This document shows, piece by piece, positions 35,251 to 44,439 of a DNA stretch of 64,000 nucleotides; within the stretch, counting starts at the first letter, position 1; each line of letters opens with the position of its first letter. Made by a program: the position numbers and the translations under genes. Below the pieces are notes generated by a model. The model searched no databases, was not told where the DNA came from, and saw nothing but the letters and a program-made list of their open reading frames with translations. The stretch covers positions 5,704,001 through 5,768,000 of the forward strand of contig NZ_CP032084.1 in assembly GCF_003600685.1 (NCBI RefSeq), in the 5' to 3' direction. Origin of the DNA: Achromobacter sp. B7 (lineage in GTDB: Bacteria; Pseudomonadota; Gammaproteobacteria; Burkholderiales; Burkholderiaceae_B).

Positions 35251-36588
35251 TTAGCGATTGACCAGCTTGGCGGGCGTGAACCACACCGCGATGGCCCCGA
35301 TGACCAGCACGGCGGCCAGCACGTACATGCCGGACGCCGTGGAGTTCGTCAGGTCTTTCAGGTAGCCGATCATGTAGGGGCTGGCGAACCCGGCCAGGTT
35401 GCCCACGGAGTTGACGATGGCAATGCCCGCCGCCGCCGCGGTACCCGACAGGAAGGCAGTGGGCAACGACCAGAACAACGGCGCGCAGGTCAGCACGCCG
35501 GCGGCGGCCAACGACAGGCAGATCAGCGACACCACGGTGTTGTCGGCAAAGGATGCGGCGGCGGTAAAGCCGATGGCGCCCGCCAGCGCCGGCACGATCA
35601 AGTGCCAGCGGCGTTCGCGACGCTTGTCCGCCGAATGGCCCAGCAGGTTCATCACGATGATGGCGCAGATAAACGGAATGGCCGACAGCAGGCCGATGTT
35701 CAGTGCCCCGGTCACGCCGGTGGACTTGATCAGCGTGGGCATCCAGAACGTCAGGCCGTATTGCCCCGCGACGAAGGCGAAATAGATCAGGCACATCCAC
35801 CACACGCGCTTGTCGCCAAACACCGCGCGCAACGAGTGCTTTTGCGTGCCGGTCTGCTTCTGGTCCTGTTCGATCTCGCGCGTCAGCAGCTGCTTTTCGT
35901 CGGGCGTCAGCCACTTGGCGCTGGCGATGCCGTTGTCCAGGTACATGATGGTGACCACGCCGATCAGCAGCGCGGGAATGGCTTCAATCAGGAACATCCA
36001 CTGCCAGCCCTGCAAGCCGTGCGTGCCGTGAAAGGCTTCCATGATCCAGCCCGACAGCGGGTTGCCGAAGATGCCGGCCACGGGGATGGCGGACATGAAC
36101 AGCGCGATGATCTTCGCGCGGCGATGCGCCGGGTACCAGTAGGTCAGGTACAGGATCACGCCGGGATAGAAGCCCGCTTCGGCCAGGCCCAGCAGGAAGC
36201 GCAGGATGTAGAAGCCCGTGGGCGTTTCCACAAACATGAACATGCCGGACAGGATGCCCCACGTGATCATGATGCGCGCGATCCAGATGCGCGCGCCCAG
36301 GCGATGCATCAGCAGGTTGCTGGGCACTTCAAACAGGAAGTAGCCAATGAAGAAAACGCCCGCGCCCAGCCCGAACACGGTTTCGCTAAAGCCCAGGTCT
36401 TGCGACATCTGCAACTTTGCAAAGCCGACGTTGACGCGGTCCAGGTAGGCAATGACATAGCACAGCATCAGGAACGGCACGAGCCGCCAGAACACCTTGG
36501 CGTAGGCGCGCGCGGTTTCGCGGGATTCAGGTTGGGATGCCGAAGCGGCAGCGGGGTTGGCGCCTGACGCCAGATCCATCGGGGGCAT
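35251..36588 (-). CDS. MFS transporter, anion:cation symporter (ACS) family
   Basis: 445-residue inner-membrane importer with twelve predicted helices. ACS features include YVIAYLDRVNVGFAKLQM in helix 1 and loop 1, RFLLGLAEAGFYPGVILYLT in helix 4, and the YWYPAHRRAK loop. ACS members carry sugar acids and similar organic anions, so it probably brings threonate or erythronate into the cell for this operon. It sits between otnC and otnI on the same strand. Confidence 0.9.
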   Translation of the reverse strand: MPPMDLASGANPAAASASQPESRETARAYAKVFWRLVPFLMLCYVIAYLDRVNVGFAKLQMSQDLGFSETVFGLGAGVFFIGYFLFEVPSNLLMHRLGARIWIARIMITWGILSGMFMFVETPTGFYILRFLLGLAEAGFYPGVILYLTYWYPAHRRAKIIALFMSAIPVAGIFGNPLSGWIMEAFHGTHGLQGWQWMFLIEAIPALLIGVVTIMYLDNGIASAKWLTPDEKQLLTREIEQDQKQTGTQKHSLRAVFGDKRVWWMCLIYFAFVAGQYGLTFWMPTLIKSTGVTGALNIGLLSAIPFICAIIVMNLLGHSADKRRERRWHLIVPALAGAIGFTAAASFADNTVVSLICLSLAAAGVLTCAPLFWSLPTAFLSGTAAAAGIAIVNSVGNLAGFASPYMIGYLKDLTNSTASGMYVLAAVLVIGAIAVWFTPAKLVNR

Positions 36589-36663
36589 GAAAAGTCTCCA
36601 GGAGAATGCGCCGCACCGGTCCGCGCCAAGGCGGCCAGGCGACTTTATTTGCGGTTGATGGGC

Positions 36664-37302
36664 TTAGATGCGCGCGCCGAACGCTGTGCGCAATTCTTCG
36701 ATGGCGTCGGCAGACAAGGGCGTGGGACGCGGCTGGCTCATCAGCCACAGGCGCGCGGTTTCTTCCAGCTCTTCCAGCGCATACGAGGCGTGCGCCACCG
36801 AGCGTTCCCACACCACCGGCCCCAGCCGTTCGAACAGCGCGCCGCGCACCTGGCCGGCCACGGCTTCGACCTCGGCCGCGGCTTGCGGGTCGCCGGGGCG
36901 GCGATACGCGATCAGCGGAATGCGGCCCACCTTCATCACTTGATAGGGCGTGATGGGCGGCAGCACTTCGTCGGTTTTCCAAACCCCGGCCAGCGTCAGC
37001 GCGACCAGGTGCGTGGAATGCGTATGGATGATGCCGCGCGATTCGGGGCTGGCGCGATAGATGCCCTGGTGCAGCACCAGCGTCTTGGACGGCTTGGCAC
37101 CCGACACCCAGTTGCCGCCCAGGTCGACCTTGGCCAGTTCCGCCGGGTCCAGCCGGCCCAGGCAGGCGTCGGTGGGCGTGATCAGCCAGCCGTCGTCCAG
37201 CCGCGCGCTGATGTTGCCGGCGGCGCCGACCGTGTAGCCGCGCTGGTAAAGGCTGGCCCCGACGACGCAGATTTCTTCGCGGATGCGGGCTTCGTCAGTC
37301 AT
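36664..37302 (-). CDS. otnC: 3-oxo-tetronate 4-phosphate decarboxylase
   Basis: 212-residue class II aldolase/adducin-family enzyme that decarboxylates 3-oxo-tetronate 4-phosphate to dihydroxyacetone phosphate. Motifs are TVGAAGNISARLDDGWLITP, the metal-ligand His pair in IIHTHSTHLVAL, and a later His in SVAHASYALEEL. It is the promoter-proximal gene of the operon, behind a region with an 8-bp inverted repeat at 37371-37411. Confidence 0.92.
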   Translation of the reverse strand: MTDEARIREEICVVGASLYQRGYTVGAAGNISARLDDGWLITPTDACLGRLDPAELAKVDLGGNWVSGAKPSKTLVLHQGIYRASPESRGIIHTHSTHLVALTLAGVWKTDEVLPPITPYQVMKVGRIPLIAYRRPGDPQAAAEVEAVAGQVRGALFERLGPVVWERSVAHASYALEELEETARLWLMSQPRPTPLSADAIEELRTAFGARI

Positions 37303-37370
37303 GAAAAACCCCTGGAAAGCAGGGGCGGACAGGCGCTGGAACGCAATGGGAAGGTGATGGCCAGGACGGC

Positions 37371-37411
37371 ATGATGACTTGTCTCATGAATATAAGTTAT
37401 CGGGTCATCAT
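37371..37411. promoter_or_regulatory. Candidate operator upstream of the otn operon
   Basis: ATGATGAC (37371-37378) and its exact reverse complement GTCATCAT (37404-37411) bracket an A+T-rich 25-bp stretch 70-110 bp before otnC. The A+T-rich centre suits a core promoter. A GntR/FCD or other dimeric repressor could bind. The regulator is not established. Confidence 0.5.
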
Positions 37412-37453
37412 ACAAATTTAGGATCGCAAACCCTACCGGGTAAACCCTAGGCG

Positions 37454-37486
37454 AAAGAAAAAAGGCCCGGACGATGCCCGGGCCTT
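37454..37486 (-). terminator. Intrinsic terminator of the 37517-38746 MFS gene
   Basis: On the minus strand a 9-bp perfect stem (AAGGCCCGG / CCGGGCCTT, 37462-37486) with a 7-nt loop runs into seven T residues and TCTTTC. It lies about 30 bp after the MFS stop. Confidence 0.88.
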
Positions 37487-37516
37487 GTCGGCGTTTTGAG
37501 TGTTGCCGGGTAGCGC

Positions 37517-38746
37517 TTATTCCAGCACGCGCCCCTTGGTTTCCGGCAGCAGCAGCGCCGTCACGATCACCACCGCATAAGCGCCGGTGGCGAAGGCGCC
37601 AATGGCCCAACCCAGCCCGTGCGTCTGGCTGAGAAAACCAACCAGGCTGGGAAACAAGGCGCCGATGCCGCGCCCGAAGTTGTACGCAAACCCCTGTCCC
37701 GATGCGCGCACGCCGGACGGGAACAGTTCGGTCAGGTAGGCGCCGATACCGCTGAAAATGCCCGATGCGGCAAAGCCCAGCGGAAAGCCCAGGAACAGCA
37801 TCTGGTGATCGGTCAACGGCAACTGCGTGTAGGCGTAGACGCTGATGGTGGACAGCACCGAGAAAATCAGCAGATTGGCGCGTCGGCCCAGCCGGTCGGC
37901 CAGATAGGCGCCGGCGATGTAGCCGCAGAACGACCCCAGGATGATGACCATGAGGTAGCCGCCCGTGTTCAGCACCGACAATTGCCGCTCGACTTTCAGG
38001 TAGGTGGGCAACCACGTCGTAATGGCGTAATAGCCGCCCTGCACGCCCGTGCACAGGATGGCGGTGATGACGGTGGTCTTAATCAGCGCCGGCGAAAAGA
38101 TCGTCCAGAACGAGGCGCGCTCCTGGCCGGCTTGCACCTTGGCCTGCGCGCGCTGGAACACCTCGGGTTCGGGCACGTTCTTGCGGATGTACAGCACCAG
38201 CAGCGCAGGCAGGACGCCGATCCAGAACAGGCTGCGCCACGCCCATTCCGAGGGCAGCACCGAGAACGCGACCGTGTACAGGATTGCTGCCGCGCCCCAG
38301 CCCACCGCCCAGCCGCTTTGCACCGTGCCCACGGCCTTGCCGCGATGTTCGGCGCGCACGATTTCGCCCATCAGCACCGAGCCCACGGCCCATTCACCGC
38401 CAAAGCCCAGGCCCTGCAACGCGCGCAGCACGAACAACTGCTCGAAGTTCTGCGCGAAGCCGATGGCCACCGTGCAGGCCGAAAACCACAGGATCGTGTA
38501 TTGCAGCACGCGCACGCGGCCGTAGCGGTCGGCCAGGATGCCGGCCAGCCAGCCGCCGATGGCGGAGAACAGCAGCGTCACGGTGCCCAACATGCCCGCC
38601 TGGCCCTTGTCGATGCCCCACAGGGTCATCAAGGTGGCGATCACAAACGTGAACACCATGAAGTCCAGCGCGTCGATGGCCCACCCGCCGAACGCGGCGA
38701 TGAAGGTGCGGCGTTCGGTCTTGTTCAGCTCTCTATACCATTGCAT
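37517..38746 (-). CDS. MFS transporter, sialate/lactate:H+ symporter-like
   Basis: 409-residue inner-membrane importer with twelve predicted helices. The N-terminus AAFGGWAIDALDFMVFTFVI resembles the JEN/NanT/aromatic-acid group, and the loop 2-3 motif ADRYGRVRV is present. The family carries monocarboxylates or aromatic acids with protons. It follows an amidohydrolase gene by 37 bp on the same strand and ends in a strong intrinsic terminator, so the two probably form a small uptake-and-hydrolysis operon. Confidence 0.88.
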   Translation of the reverse strand: MQWYRELNKTERRTFIAAFGGWAIDALDFMVFTFVIATLMTLWGIDKGQAGMLGTVTLLFSAIGGWLAGILADRYGRVRVLQYTILWFSACTVAIGFAQNFEQLFVLRALQGLGFGGEWAVGSVLMGEIVRAEHRGKAVGTVQSGWAVGWGAAAILYTVAFSVLPSEWAWRSLFWIGVLPALLVLYIRKNVPEPEVFQRAQAKVQAGQERASFWTIFSPALIKTTVITAILCTGVQGGYYAITTWLPTYLKVERQLSVLNTGGYLMVIILGSFCGYIAGAYLADRLGRRANLLIFSVLSTISVYAYTQLPLTDHQMLFLGFPLGFAASGIFSGIGAYLTELFPSGVRASGQGFAYNFGRGIGALFPSLVGFLSQTHGLGWAIGAFATGAYAVVIVTALLLPETKGRVLE

Positions 38747-38783
38747 GGCTTGTCTCTTGTGTTGTTGTTCTGGCGATGCGCGG

Positions 38784-39680
38784 CTATCGCGTCGGGGCGA
38801 ACCCGTACAGGCGTTCGGGGTTGCTGACCAGGATGCGATGGCGCACGTCGGGGTCCGGCGCCCACAGCGCCAGCTGGTTGCGCAGGCGTCCCGTATTGAC
38901 CATGCGGGTCTGGTGCACGTGCGGCCAGTCGCTGCCCCACAGCATGCGGTCGGGCGCGGCCTGGATCAGCGCCTGCGCCCACGGCGTCACGTCGCTGAAA
39001 TCATCAAAGCGTTCGCTGATGCGATACGCGCCCGACAGCTTCACCCACCAGCCGTGGTCCCGCACCAGGTGATCCAGCGCCTGGAAGCCGGGGCTGCCCA
39101 GGCCATCAGCCACCGGCATGTGCCCCATGTGGTCCACCACGCCGGGCACCGGCAGCTTGCGCATGCGGGGCAGCAGCTCGGGCAATTGGCGCGCGTCCAT
39201 CAGGAACTGCATGTGCCAGCCCAGATCGGCAATGCGATGCGCCAGCGTTTCCATGGCGTCAAAGCCGATGCCGCCGCCAAACAGCACATTGATGCGCAGG
39301 CCGCGCACGCCGGCCGCGTGCATGGCTTCCAGTTCGTGGTCGGTGACATCGGGCGACACGACGCCAATGCCGCGCAACGTGTCGGGGTGGCGGGACAGCA
39401 CCTCAAGCATGTAGCGGTTGTCGGTGCCGTAGACGCTGATCTGCACCAGCACGCCGCGCGACATGCCGGTTTTTTGCAGCATGGCCAGGTAGGCCGATTC
39501 CGGCGCGGGCGGCGGCGTGTAGGTGCGCTCGGGCACCAAGGGGTAGGCCGCGGTGTCCGGGGCGACGACGTGCGCGTGCGTGTCGCAGGCGCCGGGCGGG
39601 ATATCGAAGGTGGCGGCGTCCATGTCGGGCAGCGGGGCCAGGCACAACGGCGGTTCGCCCGCGATCGGGGTGGTGTTCAA
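38784..39680 (-). CDS. Amidohydrolase-related protein, 2-pyrone-4,6-dicarboxylate hydrolase-like
   Basis: 298-residue TIM-barrel metal-dependent hydrolase (COG3618-type). Metal pair HAH in CDTHAHVVAP, His in VVDHMGHMP, and catalytic Asp in MLWGSDWPHVH. The start appears to be a TTG at 39680, with GAGGAG 8 nt before it; the longer frame to 39734 lacks a site. Family members hydrolyse lactones such as 2-pyrone-4,6-dicarboxylate. With the neighbouring MFS importer it suggests use of a plant-derived lactone or aromatic breakdown product. Confidence 0.85.
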   Translation of the reverse strand: MNTTPIAGEPPLCLAPLPDMDAATFDIPPGACDTHAHVVAPDTAAYPLVPERTYTPPPAPESAYLAMLQKTGMSRGVLVQISVYGTDNRYMLEVLSRHPDTLRGIGVVSPDVTDHELEAMHAAGVRGLRINVLFGGGIGFDAMETLAHRIADLGWHMQFLMDARQLPELLPRMRKLPVPGVVDHMGHMPVADGLGSPGFQALDHLVRDHGWWVKLSGAYRISERFDDFSDVTPWAQALIQAAPDRMLWGSDWPHVHQTRMVNTGRLRNQLALWAPDPDVRHRILVSNPERLYGFAPTR

Positions 39681-39743
39681 AGTTGTCTCCTCAAATGGCC
39701 TATGGCCTGTTGAACGGACCATTCGAAGGCCCATCCTGTGGCC

Positions 39744-40196
39744 TTACAGCGAATACCGATATTCGCAGTTCAGCGTCGCCGTCAGTGCCGCCGGGGTCTG
39801 CGCCCCCGTGGCCGAGCGCGGCCGGGGCGCCTTCAACTTGGCCTGGAACTTGCCCGCCATGTCACCGCTGTCGCTGGTCTTTTCCACCGCCATGGTGGAC
39901 GGCAGCGCGTAAAGCGTCAGCGCCGTGCCTGGCGAAGGCACCAGCAACAGGAACACGGACTGCGGAAAGTCCGACACCACATAGCTGCCCTGGGTCGTCG
40001 TGTCGTTAAGGGCGAGGGTGGCGTCGAAGTAGCTCAGCGTGATGTCCAGGTCTTCGGAGGACGGCGACGGAATCGTGCCCTTTATCGCGACCTTGCCGCT
40101 ATCGGATACGCAAGACAGTTCGGCCGGCGCCGAGCCGGCGTGGGCGGCGCCGGCCAGCAGCAGGCAGGAGAAGAACGAAATCGCGCGGGCGTGCAT
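39744..40196 (-). CDS. Exported protein of unknown function
   Basis: 150 residues with a clear Sec signal peptide (AISFFSCLLLAGAAHAGS, cleavage near residue 20). The mature part is Ser/Thr-rich and probably beta-structured, with two Cys (in LSCVSD and LNCEYRYSL) that could form a disulfide in the periplasm. I do not recognise the family. It follows the GDPD-type gene on the same strand by 65 bp. Confidence 0.7.
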   Translation of the reverse strand: MHARAISFFSCLLLAGAAHAGSAPAELSCVSDSGKVAIKGTIPSPSSEDLDITLSYFDATLALNDTTTQGSYVVSDFPQSVFLLLVPSPGTALTLYALPSTMAVEKTSDSGDMAGKFQAKLKAPRPRSATGAQTPAALTATLNCEYRYSL

Positions 40197-40261
40197 GGGG
40201 CTTCCTTGCGGACGGTGAACGGAAAAATTTGCCGTTCAGTGTATGCCCAATCCCCCGCGTT

Positions 40262-41158
40262 TCAACCCCCGACGGCGCGGCAGAACGCCTGCGCGTCGCC
40301 GTCGATGATCACGCCCGACGGCAGGTAGCCTTCGCGCTGCCGCGTCGCGCGCAGTTGCTGCGCCAAGGCCGCATCGCCGCCCACCGCGTAGACAAAGACG
40401 CGCACCGATTGCGCCGCCGCGTCACGCAGCAATTGCGGGTTGGCGGCCAGCGTCATCGCGTCCACATGCACACCGACAGGCGCGCCCACCGTTTTGGCAA
40501 GATTGGCCAGCCACTGGCGGTTAAGCGAGGGCGCGGTGGCGCGTTGCGATACGTACTTGCCCAGCGGGTTCGCGCTGACGGCGTCCGCGTGGCGCGGGTC
40601 GAACACGATCAGGCCCAGATAGCCATCGGGGTCCGTGCCGCGCACGCAGCGCAGTGCCTCGGGAAACGCCGACGTGATCATCCAGTTGCCGTGCGGCAAC
40701 GCGGTCTTCATGCCGGCGACCAGCTTGCCCACCGGCGCGCAATCGCGGTAGACAACCTTGAGTTCGGCGTTGAAGGTCTTGCCCGGTTGCGTGGCCGCCA
40801 CTTGCAGCGCATCGTCCAGGAACGGCGGCGGCTGTCCGCCGCCCTGCCCGGCCAGCTTGGCGCCGCGCCAATCCGCGCTGCTCAGTTGCAGCACGGCGCG
40901 GCGCCCGACGCCGGTGACCGACCTGCCGGTCAGCACATCGTGGTGCAACACCCAGCGGCCATCCTTCAGGCGCTGCATGTCGATTTCCACGCCGTCCCAC
41001 TGGCCCGCATACGCCGCGCGGATGGACGCCAGCGAATTCTCCGGCAACGTCGGCGCGCCGCGATGCGCGTGCACCTGCATGCCCAGACACGCGGCGCTGG
41101 CGCCCGACCAGGGCATGGCGGCGGCAAGCAGCGCCGCCATCCAGCGTTTAGCCTGCAT
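40262..41158 (-). CDS. Exported glycerophosphodiester phosphodiesterase-family protein
   Basis: 298-residue GDPD-domain TIM-barrel enzyme with a Sec signal peptide (MAALLAAAMPWSGASAA). The catalytic pattern is present: HAHRGAPTLPENSLASI near the start of the mature part, the metal pair in GVEIDMQ, and the second His in VLHHDVLTG. It would hydrolyse glycerophosphodiesters or a related phosphodiester in the periplasm. Its start at 41158 lies inside the 3' end of the upstream membrane-protein gene by 11 bp, so the two are probably co-translated. Confidence 0.82.
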   Translation of the reverse strand: MQAKRWMAALLAAAMPWSGASAACLGMQVHAHRGAPTLPENSLASIRAAYAGQWDGVEIDMQRLKDGRWVLHHDVLTGRSVTGVGRRAVLQLSSADWRGAKLAGQGGGQPPPFLDDALQVAATQPGKTFNAELKVVYRDCAPVGKLVAGMKTALPHGNWMITSAFPEALRCVRGTDPDGYLGLIVFDPRHADAVSANPLGKYVSQRATAPSLNRQWLANLAKTVGAPVGVHVDAMTLAANPQLLRDAAAQSVRVFVYAVGGDAALAQQLRATRQREGYLPSGVIIDGDAQAFCRAVGG

Positions 41159-42752
41159 CGCCGTGATATCCATACTTGATGCCGCCCAGCAAGCGGGTGC
41201 GCACCGCTTCGTTGAAGGGATAGGTGTACGCCTGGCCCACCACCACCACGTGCGCCACGTTGGCCAGCACGCGGCGGCGCAGCGCCTGCCCCAGCGATTC
41301 ATCATCGCGGCCGACGTCGGCGCGCGACATCTGCTGGAACAGTTCGCTTTGGGTCACGCTGTTCTGCATGAACGAAAACGCCGTCCATACACACACCAGC
41401 GTCAGCACCAGGGCCAGGCCGGCGGCGCGCGTTGCCGTGCGCCCGGGCTGCTGGCCGGCGGGTGTACGCAGCCACACGAGCAGCTTGGCGATCAGATAAA
41501 GCAGCTTGGCAAAGTGGCCCACCGCGCCCAGCAGCGAACACAGCAACGCGACCGGCGGCACGATCGCCGCGCGCGCGGCGTCCTCGCCCAGCTTTTGATG
41601 CTGGCCGCCGCGCTGGAAGTCAGACGCGCTGGCGGAAAAGCGCGGCATCGCCTCGTCGACGGCGCGGTCCAGCATGCCGTCGTACAAGCGTTTGAAGCTG
41701 GCGGGATCGGTGTAGTTGGCGGCCACGTTCATGCTGGCCGGCACCATCAGCGTCTGGCGCAGCAGCTTTTGCACGCCGGGTCGCGCCACGAAATCCTCGT
41801 AGGACAGGCCGGGCGGAATGGCGTCGCCTTCCACATGCACGGTGCGGCTGCGCATGGTCTTCCAATACTGCTGGGCAACCGCCTCGTTGAACGTGGCGCG
41901 GTCGTGCGGCTGCCAATCGGCAGGCACCGGGATGCGCTTGCGCACATCTTGCGTGACGCGGCCCTGGTAGCGGGCGGGCACGCGTTCCGGCGTCCAGCCG
42001 CGCCGCGACAGGCTATTGCGGTAATCGGACCACGCGCGGTCCTGCTCGCGCGCCAGCCCGATGTCGGACGCAACCGGCACGCCGGCATATTTCTTCCAGC
42101 GGTCCGCCACCGACTGCATCACGCTGGTGTAGACCTGGTGATAGCCGCGGATGCCCGGCGCCGTCATGCGCACATCGCGGCCGTCGAACGAAAACGTCTT
42201 CATCTGGCGTTGCAGGTCGCTGCGGATGACCTGGCGTTTCTTGGGCTCGACCTTGTCGTCCAGGTTGTCGATGTTGGACAGCAGCACCTGGAACACGGCC
42301 AGGAACGCCTTGCCCTCGGGCCGCGCATAGACGCCATCGTCCACCAGGCCATCCAGATGCAGGTCGCCCTGCACCAACGACCGCTGGAGCAGACCGGCGT
42401 TGGTGGCGACGCGGCGAAAGTCGGCATCGCGCGTGTCCACCAGCACGTTCACCAGCATCTTGATGGCGCCGAACACCACCAGCGCGGTCACCGCGCAGGC
42501 CACGACGATCTTCAGGAACGACGGCTGGCCACCCGTTCGCAGGCGGCGCGTCCACAGCAGTTGCAGCACCACCAGCGCGGCGGCGATGCCCGACAGCGTG
42601 CGGCCGAAGAACTCCAGCTCTTCGATGTCGTGCGGCGTGGCGCGGCTGCCCACCACGTCCAGCAGGCGGGCGTTGAAACCCAGTTCAAAGCTCAGGTAGA
42701 CAACGGTCAGGGCGATCAGGATAAGGATTTGGCGAATCTGGGCTTGCCGCAC
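41148..42752 (-). CDS. Membrane protein of unknown function with a large soluble domain
   Basis: 534 residues. Three N-terminal hydrophobic helices (about 7-25, 48-67, 79-101), a long polar region (about 102-390) rich in Arg, Asp and Gln, and two or three C-terminal helices (about 396-464). No family is recognised and no catalytic motif stands out. The start lies 1 bp after the stop of an upstream lipoprotein gene, and the 3' end overlaps the GDPD-type gene. The three probably form one envelope-associated operon. Confidence 0.75.
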   Translation of the reverse strand: MRQAQIRQILILIALTVVYLSFELGFNARLLDVVGSRATPHDIEELEFFGRTLSGIAAALVVLQLLWTRRLRTGGQPSFLKIVVACAVTALVVFGAIKMLVNVLVDTRDADFRRVATNAGLLQRSLVQGDLHLDGLVDDGVYARPEGKAFLAVFQVLLSNIDNLDDKVEPKKRQVIRSDLQRQMKTFSFDGRDVRMTAPGIRGYHQVYTSVMQSVADRWKKYAGVPVASDIGLAREQDRAWSDYRNSLSRRGWTPERVPARYQGRVTQDVRKRIPVPADWQPHDRATFNEAVAQQYWKTMRSRTVHVEGDAIPPGLSYEDFVARPGVQKLLRQTLMVPASMNVAANYTDPASFKRLYDGMLDRAVDEAMPRFSASASDFQRGGQHQKLGEDAARAAIVPPVALLCSLLGAVGHFAKLLYLIAKLLVWLRTPAGQQPGRTATRAAGLALVLTLVCVWTAFSFMQNSVTQSELFQQMSRADVGRDDESLGQALRRRVLANVAHVVVVGQAYTYPFNEAVRTRLLGGIKYGYHGDAG

Positions 42753-42753
42753 G

Positions 42754-43668
42754 TCAATCTCTCAGGTCGATTCGGGTCGAGGTGATTTCCTCGTCGGGCA
42801 GGTCCAGCTTGGCGGGCACGCGCGACGCCCCGCCACGCGGTGGTGCGCTGGCGGCGGCGGGCGTGTCGCTGCCGGGCATGCGCTGCACGGGCGGCGGCAC
42901 CATGCGGCCGTTGCCGGGCGCGGCAACCGCCGTGGTCGGGGCCGAATCCGGCGGGGCGGCTGGCGCGGACTTGCCCGGCCTGGGCGCCTTGGGTGCCCTG
43001 CCAGGCTTGGGCTTGGCGGGCGCGGCGGGCGGCGGATAGACGCCGTACTGGCGCAGCGATTCCTGGTAGCCCGCCGGGTACAGCGATTCGTCGGCAAAGG
43101 GTTTGGCGCGCGGGTTCATACCGGCAACAGACTTCACGTCGCCACGGCGCATGCGGCCGTCCTGCGTATAAACGAAGCGTTCGATGCCGGACCCCTTCGG
43201 GAAGTCCAGCGTCAGGGCGGCGCGGTCGTCTTGCACCAGCACGGCGGGCCGGTCGCGGCAGTTGCCCAGGTCCCAGGACAGCACGTCCGACCCCTGGATG
43301 GCCAGCACGGTATAGCGGTAGTCGCAGTTGCGCCGTTGGGTCTCGATGACCACGACGGTGCGCGGGCCGACGTTCTCGGTGCGCGCGATGCGAGCCGAGT
43401 CCACGTTTTTCAGGGGCACCACGCGCTGGTTGCCGGACAGCTTGACCGAGAAGTTCTTGCCTTCGCGCCGCAGCGTGCCCTCGCCGCCGTCCTGCAATGG
43501 GAACTGGCCGATCTCGGTGCCGAACAACGCCGCCGTGTCCACACCGTAGACCAGCTTGCCGCGCGAGTTGGTCTGGACCGCGCACGCGCTCAGCCCTCCC
43601 AGCAACAACAGCATGGTTATCAGGCGCAGGGTCAACGAACGGAATAAGAACGGGTGCATCGAAATCAT
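42754..43668 (-). CDS. Putative lipoprotein with a proline/alanine-rich tail
   Basis: About 304 residues. The N-terminus has a lipoprotein signal peptide with a lipobox (GLSAC), then a beta-rich domain with a pair of Cys (RRNCDYRYT and LGNCRDRP). The Pro/Ala/Lys-rich region from about 205 (AAPAKPKPGRAPKAPRPGKS) may span the periplasm or bind a polymer. Two in-frame ATGs (43668, 43659) are both possible starts; neither has a strong site. The function is unknown. It is first in an operon with the membrane protein and GDPD-type enzyme. Confidence 0.72.
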   Translation of the reverse strand: MISMHPFLFRSLTLRLITMLLLLGGLSACAVQTNSRGKLVYGVDTAALFGTEIGQFPLQDGGEGTLRREGKNFSVKLSGNQRVVPLKNVDSARIARTENVGPRTVVVIETQRRNCDYRYTVLAIQGSDVLSWDLGNCRDRPAVLVQDDRAALTLDFPKGSGIERFVYTQDGRMRRGDVKSVAGMNPRAKPFADESLYPAGYQESLRQYGVYPPPAAPAKPKPGRAPKAPRPGKSAPAAPPDSAPTTAVAAPGNGRMVPPPVQRMPGSDTPAAASAPPRGGASRVPAKLDLPDEEITSTRIDLRD

Positions 43669-43764
43669 CAAGGTGTCGGGAAACCGGCCCCGCAATGTAT
43701 CTCAAAGTTACAAGGCAGGGCCAGGCTTGTTTCAATTCCGGCGGGTAGTCAGGCGCGGCGCGGC

Positions 43765-44226
43765 TTAGCCGGCGGCGCTTTGCTTCTGTTCCAGCGCGTC
43801 CTTGACCAGTTCACCCGCCGCATGACGGATGACGCTGACGCAGCGCGCCACGATGCCGCGCAGCAGCGCTTCGGCCGGCAGCGAGTCGGGCCCCGCCACA
43901 AAGCCTTCCACCGAGGCAGAGATGCGCCCGGCCTTGTCGGCGCGGTCCTGCCCCAGGCTGAGCTTGACCGCCTTGCAGCGATGCGTGACCGCGTTCATGA
44001 CTTCCAGCAGCTGCTCGCGGGTCAGGCCCAGTTCATTGGCGTCGACAAAGCTGGGATACACCAGGCGCAGGAATTCCGGATCGGCGTCGCTCACGCTGAA
44101 GAACATCGTGCCCAGGTCGGGATAGCGGAACATCACGTCGCCGTCTTCATCGATGCGGGCGACCAGGCCCAGTTCATCTTGGACCACGGTTTGATACAGG
44201 GTCGCCAGGGCGGTGGGGTTGGACAT
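43765..44226 (-). CDS. Small acidic cytoplasmic protein, CesT/YbjN-like outline
   Basis: 153 residues with no signal peptide or membrane segment. Its N-terminal part (VVQDELGLVARIDEDGDVMF and then RYPDLGTMFFSVSDADPEF) has the alternating strand pattern of CesT/YbjN-like small chaperone folds, but the similarity is only in outline. It is divergent from a membrane-protein gene across a 213-bp region with phased A-tracts. Function unknown. Confidence 0.68.
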   Translation of the reverse strand: MSNPTALATLYQTVVQDELGLVARIDEDGDVMFRYPDLGTMFFSVSDADPEFLRLVYPSFVDANELGLTREQLLEVMNAVTHRCKAVKLSLGQDRADKAGRISASVEGFVAGPDSLPAEALLRGIVARCVSVIRHAAGELVKDALEQKQSAAG

Positions 44227-44299
44227 GATGGGGGTTCTCCGTGTGGAAGGTTGGCAGCGGGAAAATCCGTGCCCTTGCCTCTTGCTACGCACGGCATCG

Positions 44300-44379
44300 A
44301 AAAAGGTTCGAAAAAAAATCGAAGAAAGATTGAAGAAAGACCGAAAAAAAATTCCGTCAAAAATAAATCGAACCTTTTT
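44300..44379. repeat. Phased A-tract array flanked by a 12-bp inverted repeat
   Basis: Five A-rich tracts start at 44300, 44311, 44322, 44333 and 44344, an exact 11-bp period, in 11-bp units ending in TCG, TTG or CCG. The stretch is bounded by AAAAAGGTTCGA (44300-44311) and TCGAACCTTTTT (44368-44379), exact reverse complements. Such phasing predicts intrinsically curved DNA. It lies between two divergent genes of unknown function and is far poorer in G+C than its surroundings. Confidence 0.85.
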
Positions 44380-44439
44380 GCCCCCCGCGCATAGCCATTG
44401 GTACAGGCATCCATTTGCCGCAACCGAAAAGGAATGACC

